Source: Rhodoferax potami
Lineage (GTDB): Bacteria > Pseudomonadota > Gammaproteobacteria > Burkholderiales > Burkholderiaceae_C
Direction of reading: 5' to 3'
Assembly: GCF_032193805.1 (NCBI RefSeq)
Contig: NZ_JAVBIK010000001.1
Span: 1,757,001-1,821,000 of the forward strand
DNA length: 64,000 nt
Made by a program: the position numbers and the translations under genes. Positions within the stretch are counted from its first letter, which is position 1. Every line of letters starts with the position of its first letter. The notes below the pieces were generated by a model. The model was not told where the DNA came from and did no database searches. It saw nothing but the letters and a program-made list of their open reading frames with translations. Positions 35,746 through 43,660 of this stretch are shown in pieces.

Positions 35746-36259
35746 GCACATACCCGGTGCCTGCTTCAATGGTGATCGACGGTGTCACATTGGCCACCTG
35801 CAGGACTTGCGTCGGGGCGGCCGCGCCGGTGCTGGCGTTGACAGGTTGCCCCAGCCCATCAAAGTTGAAAGAGGTCAAGGTGCTGCTGAACGCCACCCCG
35901 CTGCGGGCTATAAGCCTGGCTTCACCGCCCGGCCCGGGCAGGTCGATGGCGCAGGTGTTGCTGCCCGCCACGTCAGCCAAGCGCAAACGAATTTCACTGG
36001 CGGACAATTCCACACAGACGGTGCGGCGCTGGGCGATGGCGGTTTTCTGGGCATAGCGCAAATAGGCGAGCGATTGGTCATTGAACCCGCGGGCATAGAA
36101 ATCACCCGTGTTGATCATGCGCGGCACCGCGTACACCGACAGCACCCCGAGCAACACAATCACCATGACCAACTCCACCAGCGTGAAACCGCGCATGCGC
36201 CTGCCCCGAGACGCGGGCATCGATTCCAACGCAAAATCCAAGGAAGCGGGCGGTGACAT
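35738..36259 (-). CDS. mshC: MSHA minor pilin MshC
   Basis: 173-aa GspH/FimT-like minor pilin with a long leader ending RMRG|FTLVELVMVIVLLGVLSVYAVPRM. The processed part has one cysteine in RRTVCVELSA and another in SNTCAIDLPG, a probable disulfide. The N-terminal leader before the cleavage site is unusually long (about 24 residues from ATG 36259). First gene of the C-D-O-P-Q string; its promoter would lie in 36260-36388, where a repeat copy is present. Confidence 0.85.
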   Translation of the reverse strand: MSPPASLDFALESMPASRGRRMRGFTLVELVMVIVLLGVLSVYAVPRMINTGDFYARGFNDQSLAYLRYAQKTAIAQRRTVCVELSASEIRLRLADVAGSNTCAIDLPGPGGEARLIARSGVAFSSTLTSFNFDGLGQPVNASTGAAAPTQVLQVANVTPSITIEAGTGYVHD

Positions 36260-36270
36260 GTATCGTTTAC

Positions 36271-36336
36271 ATTTGCTATGCTTTTAGGAGCTATTCGCGC
36301 AGGAAAATCAAACGCTACAGCCTTATTTAATCATCA
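36271..36336 (+). repeat. Dispersed ~60-bp repeat, copy 7 (mshC/pglL intergenic)
   Basis: ATTTGCTATGCTTTTAGGAG, then CTATTCGCGCAGGAAAATCA, AACGCTACAGCC and TTATTTAATC. It fills half of the divergent intergenic region between mshC and the oligosaccharyltransferase-like gene. Confidence 0.75.
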
Positions 36337-36388
36337 ATCGTTGACCCCATAGCGGGGTCGCGGTGGACCCGCAAAGCTTACCTCCAAC

Positions 36389-38491
36389 ATGCCTGCTGCA
36401 CCAGCCTCCAATGCACCCGAAAGTACCGCCATTTCTGCGGCCACTGCGTCCGCTCACCGGAAGACCCGGGGCGCCGCTTGGGCACTCGCGCTCACCCTTG
36501 CGCTCATGCCGGCGCTGGGTGTTCCCGGGGAATGGGTGTTGCAGGACACGCTGAAGTCCGCGCTGCTGGCTAGAGGCGTGGTGTGCGCCTTGGCACTGCT
36601 GCTCATTCGAGCGCTCCAGGCTCCTCGCGGGGAAAGCATCCCCTGGTTTCTTCATGGCCTGTTGGCGTTTCCAGCCGTCTTGTGCCTGTATGCGCTGGGC
36701 AGCATGGCGTGGTCGCACAGCTATCTGGCGGGGGCAGAGGCTGCGCGCTGGTGCGTGCTTGGCGCGCTGCTATGGGCCACCCTGCAGGTGCTGCGGGGCG
36801 GACACGCCATGCTGCTGGTGTGGGGCATCCATGCGGGCGCGGTCGGTGCAGCGGCGTGGGGCGCCGCGCAGTTTTGGGGAGACCTCTCCTGGTTCCCACA
36901 AGTGGCCGCGCCGGCCTCGGTGTTTGTGAATCGCAACTTCTTTGCGGAATATCTGGTGTGCACCTTGCCGTTCTCGGCGTATGCCCTGATGCAGCTGCGT
37001 TCCCCCAAGGGGCGGGGCCTCATGGCACTGTCGCTGGCATGGAACCTTGCGGCCCTGCTCATGACTGGCACCCGCTCGGCACTGATAGCAGCAGCCATCA
37101 TGGTGCCTGTCACTTTGGTCGTGCTGTGGCGCTACCGGCGGGCGGCCGATAGTCCGTCTTGGTCTCAGCGCGACCTGGCGCTCACCGGCTCGGTTTTGCT
37201 GCTGGGGCTGGCAAGCTTGGCGCTGATCCCGAGCAACAGCCCGACCATCGTGGCACAAGGGTATGGGTTGACACCTTTGGAGCGCAGTGTGTACCGTGCG
37301 GGCTCAGTGGCACGGGCCGAGGAGTTCACAGAGGGCTCGTTTTCTGCACGCTTGCTCATGTGGCGTGCCAGCATCCGCATGCTGATAGATCAGCCGTGGA
37401 CCGGGGTCGGTGCGGGTGCGTGGGAAGTGCATATTCCGCGCTACCAAGGTGCCCAAAACTCCGTCGAAACCGACTTTTATGCCCACAACGAGCCCTTGCA
37501 ACTGCTGGCCGAATACGGCCTGCCGGTCGGTGGTGGCCTTTTGGCAGGCCTGCTCGGGTACCTGCTTTTCAGTGCCCAAACCCGATGGCAGCGCTTGGCC
37601 CGCGCTCAGCCTCCGGCAGCGGAAGCCTTGTGTGCAATAGCCCTGTGCAGCCTGTTGGGGCTTTTGCTCGTGAGTAATGCAGGGTTCCCGTGGCGACTCG
37701 CCAGCACCGGGGCGCTGTTCATGGTGGCGCTGGCGGTGCTGGCCCACGCGGACCCACGCCCCTACCTAGCCAGCGCTGGCACTTTGCGCACCGGGTTGGT
37801 AGCAACAGGCTTGGCGGGTTTGGTGATTCTGGTGGTGAGCGGCTTGGCGTTCCGGGCCGAATTCAGCATTATTCGCAGCATCCAGACGCTCAACCTCATC
37901 CTGAAGAACCCCACCATGCTGCCTGCGGATTGGCAGCGGCTACAAACCGAGGCGTGGGACTGGCTCAAAAAAGGGGTGGAAATTCACGCCCACTACCGCA
38001 AGCTCACGGCACAAGCGGCAGACGGCTTTGCCGCCACCGGCAACTTGCAGGCAGCACTCTGGGCCCAAGACTCAATCGCGGTATCCCGCCCGTACATTCC
38101 GGATGTCCGTGCCAACCAGGTCTTGCTGAATGTGGCCCTGGACCGCAACGGCCCTGCCGCCGAGGCGCTTGCCGCTCTTGCGGCCTTGCAACCGGATACC
38201 CCGCGTACGCGGGCTTTGGACATTCTGCTCATGCGGCGCACCGGCCAGACCGCAGAGGCTGCCCACAAGCTCCGCACCTACTTTGTAGCAGGGGTGCCCC
38301 AGTACGATTTGATCCAAATGGCCATCGCGATGGGCCTTGAAACCGGGGATGCGACCTTGACGACACAAGCCTACCGGCTGTGGGTACGCCACTGGCCGCA
38401 AGACCGCCAGGCGCAAGCGGCGAGCCTGGATACCGCTCCCGCCGCTTGGCGGGACGCTATGCGCCAACCCGACGAAGCGGTTCGCCCATGA
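36389..38491 (+). CDS. PglL/O-antigen ligase family O-oligosaccharyltransferase
   Basis: 700-aa membrane protein of the Wzy_C (O-antigen ligase) superfamily with about 12 helices. The family blocks VNRNFFAEYLVCTLPFSA, a TGTRSALIAA stretch and HNEPLQLLAEYGLP (essential His in the large loop) are present. A PglL/TfpO-type C-terminal TPR-like region runs from about residue 500. It lies in reverse orientation between mshC and the pilin gene mshA, with a shared terminator on the mshA side. The setting resembles tfpO/pglL beside pilA, so it probably O-glycosylates the MSHA pilin; lipid-linked glycan genes are not in the window. Confidence 0.82.
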   Translation: MPAAPASNAPESTAISAATASAHRKTRGAAWALALTLALMPALGVPGEWVLQDTLKSALLARGVVCALALLLIRALQAPRGESIPWFLHGLLAFPAVLCLYALGSMAWSHSYLAGAEAARWCVLGALLWATLQVLRGGHAMLLVWGIHAGAVGAAAWGAAQFWGDLSWFPQVAAPASVFVNRNFFAEYLVCTLPFSAYALMQLRSPKGRGLMALSLAWNLAALLMTGTRSALIAAAIMVPVTLVVLWRYRRAADSPSWSQRDLALTGSVLLLGLASLALIPSNSPTIVAQGYGLTPLERSVYRAGSVARAEEFTEGSFSARLLMWRASIRMLIDQPWTGVGAGAWEVHIPRYQGAQNSVETDFYAHNEPLQLLAEYGLPVGGGLLAGLLGYLLFSAQTRWQRLARAQPPAAEALCAIALCSLLGLLLVSNAGFPWRLASTGALFMVALAVLAHADPRPYLASAGTLRTGLVATGLAGLVILVVSGLAFRAEFSIIRSIQTLNLILKNPTMLPADWQRLQTEAWDWLKKGVEIHAHYRKLTAQAADGFAATGNLQAALWAQDSIAVSRPYIPDVRANQVLLNVALDRNGPAAEALAALAALQPDTPRTRALDILLMRRTGQTAEAAHKLRTYFVAGVPQYDLIQMAIAMGLETGDATLTTQAYRLWVRHWPQDRQAQAASLDTAPAAWRDAMRQPDEAVRP

Positions 38492-38523
38492 AAAAAGCCA
38501 GTGTGGCAAACCACACTGGCTTT
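38491..38523. terminator. Bidirectional terminator between pglL-like gene and mshA
   Basis: AGCCAGTGTGG-CAAA-CCACACTGGCT, a perfect 11-bp stem with an A run on one side and a short T run on the other. It lies between two convergent genes. Confidence 0.82.
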
Positions 38524-38555
38524 CCGAGGCCTAGAGCAGATAAGCTGCTGTTGCC

Positions 38556-38945
38556 TCAGGGCGTTGTAATGGCAATAAAAGACGCGGTTACTGCAGTGCC
38601 ACCGCTCGGAGTGAATGTCAGAACACAATTGTTACTGGCTCCAGACGCAGTGCCAAAAGCGGTGGTGTCAGCGGTGTACTCCGCCGATGGGAAGCTTCCG
38701 CCTTGCAAGGTGCCTTTGGCTGCATCGCATGAATTCACAGCCGTTCCAGTTCCGCGGGCGGAGAATGTTGCGTAGTTGATGGCGGAGCCGGAAGAGAGTG
38801 CACCCGCCACGCCTTGCACCGATGCCTTACGGGCATCCGCAGACAGATCGACGAACTTTGGGATAGCCACCGCTGCCAAGATTCCCAAGATCACGATCAC
38901 CATGACCAACTCGATCAATGTGAAGCCGCGCTGTACTTGTTTCAT
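38556..38945 (-). CDS. mshA: MSHA major pilin MshA
   Basis: 129-aa type IVa-like pilin. A seven-residue leader MKQVQRG precedes FTLIELVMVIVILGILAAVAI with Glu5. Two cysteines (NSCDAA and NNCVLTF) would enclose the C-terminal disulfide loop. ATG 38945 has an AAGGTGG ribosome site. It is set apart from mshC by the oligosaccharyltransferase-like gene and has its own probable sigma-70 promoter (39024-39053). A Gly/Ala/Ser/Thr-rich loop (TTAFGTASGASNN) could carry O-glycans. It is the only pilin here with this simple organisation, so it is taken as the major subunit. Confidence 0.92.
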   Translation of the reverse strand: MKQVQRGFTLIELVMVIVILGILAAVAIPKFVDLSADARKASVQGVAGALSSGSAINYATFSARGTGTAVNSCDAAKGTLQGGSFPSAEYTADTTAFGTASGASNNCVLTFTPSGGTAVTASFIAITTP

Positions 38946-39023
38946 GTTGTCCACCTTCAAAAGAAAAATGTGAATACCAATGCTAGGCCATTCTAGGGGA
39001 GGAGCACGGTCTTGTGCCTGAGG

Positions 39024-39053
39024 ATTAGACCGATAGTCCGTGACTTTTCTCAA
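39024..39053 (-). promoter_or_regulatory. Possible sigma-70 promoter of mshA
   Basis: Minus strand TTGAGA, 18-bp spacer, TCTAAT (near -35/-10 consensus), about 80 nt upstream of the mshA ATG. Sequence resemblance only. Confidence 0.4.
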
Positions 39054-39095
39054 GATTCCTGAGGGTTTACAAGGCCCAATGGGTGCCAAGCGCCC

Positions 39096-39614
39096 TCATT
39101 CCAAGGGCAAGCCGCCCCACACATAGGCCTGAATCGGCCGCAATTGGTAGGCCGCGGCCGTGCTTTCGACCATAAACCACACGGCTTGCGCGCCTGAGGG
39201 GGCGTCCAAACTGTCAGGCTCCAAGGGCTTGTAGCCAATACACCCGCAGCGCTTGTCAAACACCCAACGTCCCGGCGCGACCTCCTGCAGCAGCGCGGCC
39301 GGTACTTCACCGGCATAGTTGGCGGCAGGCTGCTGGAGCATCCCGAAAGGATTGGGAACCACACTATTGGCTACCACCGGGTCCCCGGTGCGCTTGCGCT
39401 GGGGCAGCATGGATTGGACGTAGTCGAGCACCAGCGCAGTCCGCAAGGCGCCCAGCGTACTTTGCACCGCTGCCCGCTCGGTTTGCGCGCGAACCTGCTG
39501 GCCGTAGCGCCACAACACAGCCGTGGCAATGCCAATACACAGGGTCAAGACGCCCCACTCGACCCAGCGGCTGTTCCAACCCACGCGGGCTACCGGAGTT
39601 CGGGCAGTGGCCAT
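39096..39614 (-). CDS. MSHA biogenesis protein, MshF-position
   Basis: 172-aa bitopic protein with one N-terminal helix (WGVLTLCIGIATAVLWRY) and a periplasmic domain. The visible features are a helical stretch after the helix (AQTERAAVQSTLGALRTALVL), then a pseudopilin-like beta part with CGCIGY cysteines and WGGLPLE at the end. It sits in the place where Vibrio has mshF (G-F-B-A). Sequence similarity to MshF cannot be judged by eye. It lies 3 bp after mshG, so co-translation is likely; its stop is about 150 bp before mshA. Confidence 0.68.
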   Translation of the reverse strand: MATARTPVARVGWNSRWVEWGVLTLCIGIATAVLWRYGQQVRAQTERAAVQSTLGALRTALVLDYVQSMLPQRKRTGDPVVANSVVPNPFGMLQQPAANYAGEVPAALLQEVAPGRWVFDKRCGCIGYKPLEPDSLDAPSGAQAVWFMVESTAAAYQLRPIQAYVWGGLPLE

Positions 39615-39617
39615 GGC

Positions 39618-40856
39618 CTAGCCTCCGCCCTTACCCATGGCGGCTTGCCCCATATTCCACAGTGGCAGAAACACGCCCAGCGCCAGCAACAAGACCAGGG
39701 CGCCGATCACCGCCAAGAGCACCGGCTCAATGGCGGCGGACAAGCCCTTGATGTTGTAGTCCGTCTCCCGCTCATACATGCCGGCGATCTCGAACAAAAG
39801 GTTATCGAGCTCACCGGTTTCTTCGCCCACATTGATCATTTGCAGCACCACCGGCGTGAAGACTCCTGTGGCGGCTGCGCAACGTGAAATGCTTTCACCC
39901 CGCTCAATGCCGTCACGCATCTGCTCAATCCGGGCACCAATGAAGGCGTTATCCACCGTTTGGGCCACGACCGTGAGCGCTTGCACCAAGGGAACGCCAC
40001 TTTGGCTGCTTAAGGCGAAGCTCCGGGCGAAACGGGCCAGTGTGGCTTTGAGAATGATTTCTCCGATGATGGGGAGCTTGAGCTTGCGCGCATCCCAGTT
40101 GTAACGCCCGCCTGGCGTTCGCAAATACGCGCGAACGCCAATCGCGACCACCACCGAGGCCACGATCAGCAGCGGCCACCAATTGAGCATCCAGTTTGAA
40201 AACCCGAGCAGGCCCCGGGTGATCAGCGGAAGTTCGGTGTTAAAGCCGGCAAACACCTTGGCAAAGACCGGGATGACAAATATATTCAAGATCACAATGG
40301 CCGCGGCCATCGCTAACAACACAAAGGTGGGGTAGCGGGTGGCCTGCTTGATGCGCTCGCGGACATCGCGCTCGAACTCCATGTGCTCATTGAGCCGGAG
40401 GAATACCTCGGTGAGCCGGCCGGTCATTTCGCCGACCCGGATCATGGAGATATAGAAGTTTCCAAACAACGCGACATGGCGCCCCAAGGCCACCGAGAGC
40501 TCACGCCCCTGGTCCAGACTGGCGCGCACATCCTTGAGCAAGTCGACCATGGCCGGCTTGGAGGCCGAGGCCTCCAGCCCCGCAAAGGCCCGCAGAATCG
40601 GCACGCCCGCCTTGTTCAGGGTGTACATCTGGCGCGAAAAAATCAGCACATCATCCACATCCACCGGGCGGGCTGTCAAAAAAGCCAGAGGGTCTTTTTT
40701 GTCTTTGGTATCGACTGCCTTGGACACCGCAATGTGCACCGGCGCGACGCCGATGGACATGAGCTGATCCGCCACACCGCCTTCGGTCATGGCCTCCAAC
40801 TGACCGCTTACGGCTTCGCCCCGGTTATTGCGTCCGCGCCAGTCGTAGATTGCCAT
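39618..40856 (-). CDS. mshG: MSHA biogenesis platform protein MshG (GspF/PilC-like)
   Basis: 412-aa inner-membrane platform protein of the GspF/PilC family. Three long helices are visible, around YPTFVLLAMAAAIVILNIFVIPV, FSNWMLNWWPLLIVASVVVAIG and AAIEPVLLAVIGALVLLLALGVFLP. The family block ARSFALSSQSGVPLVQAL is present twice as two similar half-repeats (DVDDVLIFSRQMYTLNKAGVPIL is the first). Two bp downstream of mshE; both work as the extension motor and its platform. Confidence 0.93.
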   Translation of the reverse strand: MAIYDWRGRNNRGEAVSGQLEAMTEGGVADQLMSIGVAPVHIAVSKAVDTKDKKDPLAFLTARPVDVDDVLIFSRQMYTLNKAGVPILRAFAGLEASASKPAMVDLLKDVRASLDQGRELSVALGRHVALFGNFYISMIRVGEMTGRLTEVFLRLNEHMEFERDVRERIKQATRYPTFVLLAMAAAIVILNIFVIPVFAKVFAGFNTELPLITRGLLGFSNWMLNWWPLLIVASVVVAIGVRAYLRTPGGRYNWDARKLKLPIIGEIILKATLARFARSFALSSQSGVPLVQALTVVAQTVDNAFIGARIEQMRDGIERGESISRCAAATGVFTPVVLQMINVGEETGELDNLLFEIAGMYERETDYNIKGLSAAIEPVLLAVIGALVLLLALGVFLPLWNMGQAAMGKGGG

Positions 40857-40858
40857 GG

Positions 40859-42625
40859 TCAGCCCAACATGGCCTCATCGCCATCCGAGTCGAACCCGAT
40901 GCGCAGCGCCTCGGCCAAGGAGGTTTTGCCGCTGCGCACCAGCTCAAGGGCATGGAACGCCATGGTTTGGCCCTTCATGCGCTCGCGCGCCGTCTTCAGA
41001 AAAGTAGCAGGGTCGCTCTGCGTGGCAGCGTGGGTCAGGGCGGCATCCATCTCTAAGAGTTCGTAGACGCCCTGGCGCCCTGAATAGCCAGTGCCATTGC
41101 ACTGCGAGCAACCCAAACCGCGCTTGGGCTTGAGCACTTCACCGGGCTCTAACATGGCCTCCATCCACGACTGCTCTTGCGGCGTGGGGGTGTGCGGTGC
41201 CAGACACTCTTGGCAGTTCAGGCGCAGCAAGCGCTGCGCAATGACCGCTTGCAACGACGTGGCCACCATGAAGGCCGGCACGCCCATATCCATCAAGCGA
41301 AATGGGGTGCCGATGGCATCCCGGGTGTGCAAGGTGGAGAGCACCAAGTGGCCCGTAATGGCGGCGCGCAAACCAATTTCTGCGGTCTCGGCATCGCGCA
41401 TTTCCCCGACCAGAATCACATCCGGATCCTGGCGCAGACAAGCCCGCAGCACGCGCGAAAAGGTCAATTCAATCTTGTCGTTGACCTGCACCTGGGTGAT
41501 CGCTGGCAAGCGGTATTCGACCGGGTCTTCCACCGTGATCACTTTGAGCTCTGCCGCATTGATCTCGGCCAAGGCGGCATAGAGGGTGGTGGTTTTACCG
41601 GAGCCTGTGGGTCCGGTCACCAGCACCATGCCGGAGGAGCGGGACAGCACATCGCGAAAACGCTTGAGCATGTCAGCCGGCATACCAATGGTGTCCAGGC
41701 GGCGCATACCGGCACCCTGGTTCAACAAGCGCATCACGGCCGACTCGCCGTAGGTGGTGGGCAGCGTGGACAGGCGCACATCGATGGTGTTGTCCTTCAG
41801 CCGGACCGAGAAGCGGCCGTCTTGGGGCAAGCGCTTTTCAGAGATGTCCAGCCCCGCCATCAGCTTCAAACGTTGGGCCAGTGCGCCACCAATGCGCTTG
41901 TCGGCTTGCGTTTGGGTTTGCAGCACGCCATCGACCCGCACGCGGATTTGCAAAAAGCCTTCTTGCGGTTCGATGTGCACATCGGACGCGCCCACTTGGG
42001 TCGCGTCCTCAAACAGCGATTGGAGCAAGCGCACCACCGGCGCGCCTTCTTGGCCCACGCTGGCGGTGAGTTCGCCGAAGTCCACCGCATCGCCGAGGTC
42101 TTTTTCCAGTGCGCGGGCCAGACCACTGATCTCTTCGGTGCGTCGGTACAGACGGTCGAAGGCCAAAGCCAAATGGCTCTCGGGCACCGCCGCGATGCCG
42201 ATGTTGCGCTTGAGAAGGCGAGTGAGCTCGTCGTAAGCAAACAGGTCCAGCGGGTCGGCCAAGGCGACGAGCAAGACATCGCCCTTGTCCTCGAGCACCA
42301 GTGCCTTGAAGCGGCGCGCAGCCGCTTCGGGCAGCAGCTTCACCACATCAGCACGGAACGGAAAGGTTTTGAGGTTGACGAAGGGAACACGCAGCTGCCG
42401 GGCCAAGCCGTTGGCGAGTAGCTCTTCGGTGATCACGCCCGTCTCGATCAACAAGCGCCCGACCTTTTTGCCGGTCGTGCGCTGCAGGTCAAGGGTTTGC
42501 TGCAACTGCTCTTGGGAAATGAGCTTTTGCTGCACCAGCACATCGCCCAAACGCAGCTTCTCCGGGCGGCCCGAGGGCGGCCGCGGAGCGTCCGTCGCAC
42601 CGGGGGAGGCCGTTGCCATATTCAT
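40859..42625 (-). CDS. mshE: MSHA pilus extension ATPase MshE, c-di-GMP-binding type
   Basis: 588-aa GspE/PilB-like hexameric ATPase that powers MSHA extension. Two tandem 24-residue MshEN motifs lie at about residues 25-48 (RLGDVLVQQKLISQEQLQQT, continuing LDLQ) and 54-77 (KVGRLLIETGVITEELLANG, continuing LARQ). They are separated by five residues, the arrangement shown to bind c-di-GMP in Vibrio MshE. The first motif has Lys where Gly is usual. The motor core has Walker A GPTGSGKTTTLY, an Asp/Glu box GEMRDAETAE, HLVLSTLHT and a four-Cys zinc site (CQECL...CSQCNG). First gene of the locus. Confidence 0.94.
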   Translation of the reverse strand: MNMATASPGATDAPRPPSGRPEKLRLGDVLVQQKLISQEQLQQTLDLQRTTGKKVGRLLIETGVITEELLANGLARQLRVPFVNLKTFPFRADVVKLLPEAAARRFKALVLEDKGDVLLVALADPLDLFAYDELTRLLKRNIGIAAVPESHLALAFDRLYRRTEEISGLARALEKDLGDAVDFGELTASVGQEGAPVVRLLQSLFEDATQVGASDVHIEPQEGFLQIRVRVDGVLQTQTQADKRIGGALAQRLKLMAGLDISEKRLPQDGRFSVRLKDNTIDVRLSTLPTTYGESAVMRLLNQGAGMRRLDTIGMPADMLKRFRDVLSRSSGMVLVTGPTGSGKTTTLYAALAEINAAELKVITVEDPVEYRLPAITQVQVNDKIELTFSRVLRACLRQDPDVILVGEMRDAETAEIGLRAAITGHLVLSTLHTRDAIGTPFRLMDMGVPAFMVATSLQAVIAQRLLRLNCQECLAPHTPTPQEQSWMEAMLEPGEVLKPKRGLGCSQCNGTGYSGRQGVYELLEMDAALTHAATQSDPATFLKTARERMKGQTMAFHALELVRSGKTSLAEALRIGFDSDGDEAMLG

Positions 42626-42671
42626 GCGCTATTCCTTTTGCGGTTTGCAAAAATAATAGCATGGGGCCCCC

Positions 42672-43484
42672 TTAGGTGTTGCCGGGAAAAGCCCCCGAAT
42701 TCCGGTCAGAAGCGGCGACCGCCGGGCTGATCCGGTTGCCGTCCAGCGTCACCGCCTGGCCGATGGTCGGGGCGGTGGACTGCTCCACGGTGCGCAGGCT
42801 GCCATCTTCCATGCGGACATCCACTTGGTAGATGGTGTCTTTCTTCAAGCGCTTTTCCACGGTGTTGCCCGCCCAGCCGCCACCCAACACGCCGGCGATG
42901 GTGGCCAGGGCCTTGCCGTCGCCGCCACCGAACTGGTTACCCACCAAACCACCCAGCACCGCTCCTGCTACCGCACCTGCCCCACTGGGGTTGGCGCTTT
43001 CACGCTGGATGGGCGTGACGCCCTCGATAACGCCGCACTGGGTGCAGGCCACCTTGGCGGGCACTTTCGCGGGTGCTTGTGCCGGCGCTTGAGCGATAGC
43101 AACCGGGGGCTCAGCTGGCGCCGGTGCAACGACCGGTGTGGCCGGCGCTTTTGCCGCAGGCTGCTGCGCTATGACTTTAGTAGCGCGAGGTGCTTGATTT
43201 TCTTGGGCGGAGGTCGGTTTTGACTGCTTTTTCTCTGCATGTACCGAGTTGGATGCGGTATCCGGCGCCACAACAGAAGGCGGAGCCGTTACTACAGGCG
43301 TAGCAGCAGCAGGGGTGCTGATGGCCAGCACTTCGATGGGGGCCTCCGGTGCAGCGGTCTTGGTTTGCTGATGCAGCACAACCGCACCCAACGCCAAGGT
43401 GCTGACGCTCAGAGCGCCGATGGCACCCCATAGAAATTTATTACCCGTCGCAACAACCGCGGGGTGGGACACAACAGTCGACAT
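42672..43484 (-). CDS. Glycine-zipper 2TM surface-antigen-like protein
   Basis: 270-aa predicted envelope protein. One N-terminal hydrophobic segment (FLWGAIGALSVSTLALGAVV) is followed by a Pro/Ala/Lys-rich linker to about residue 145 and CTQCGVIEGV. The glycine-zipper region GAGAVAGAVLGGLVGNQFGG with GVLGGGWAGNTVEKR is followed by a small beta domain. This layout matches proteins of the SlyB/Rickettsia 17-kDa antigen superfamily. ATG 43484 follows GGAGATGT. The linker coding region contains a repeat-like stretch (43167-43226). Confidence 0.78.
   Translation of the reverse strand: MSTVVSHPAVVATGNKFLWGAIGALSVSTLALGAVVLHQQTKTAAPEAPIEVLAISTPAAATPVVTAPPSVVAPDTASNSVHAEKKQSKPTSAQENQAPRATKVIAQQPAAKAPATPVVAPAPAEPPVAIAQAPAQAPAKVPAKVACTQCGVIEGVTPIQRESANPSGAGAVAGAVLGGLVGNQFGGGDGKALATIAGVLGGGWAGNTVEKRLKKDTIYQVDVRMEDGSLRTVEQSTAPTIGQAVTLDGNRISPAVAASDRNSGAFPGNT
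43167..43226 (+). repeat. Dispersed repeat-like segment, copy 8 (antisense within glycine-zipper gene)
   Basis: GCGCTATGACTTTAGTAGC, then GCGAGGTGCTTGATTTTC and GGGCGGAGGTCGGTTTTGAC. Both the left stem and the right end fit the family; the middle is divergent. It lies in the linker-coding part of the gene on the other strand. Confidence 0.45.
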
Positions 43485-43660
43485 ACATCTCCTTCGTTCA
43501 GACAAACAGGCTGCACTTTGCGGCGCCTGCTCTTCAGCTAACGCTTGACAGGCCCTGAAGGTACACAGCCTGCACGACGGGGAGGTATCTGATTTGTAAC
43601 GCTGGGTAAAGCTGCGCCGCCACAGCCGCGAAGACTGCGGCAGCGGGCAGCCGTGCGGAT

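Noticed and set aside
42600..42665. Possible further repeat copy between mshE and glycine-zipper gene
   Set aside because: Only AATAGC and GCTATT arms match; the central and right parts of the family are missing.
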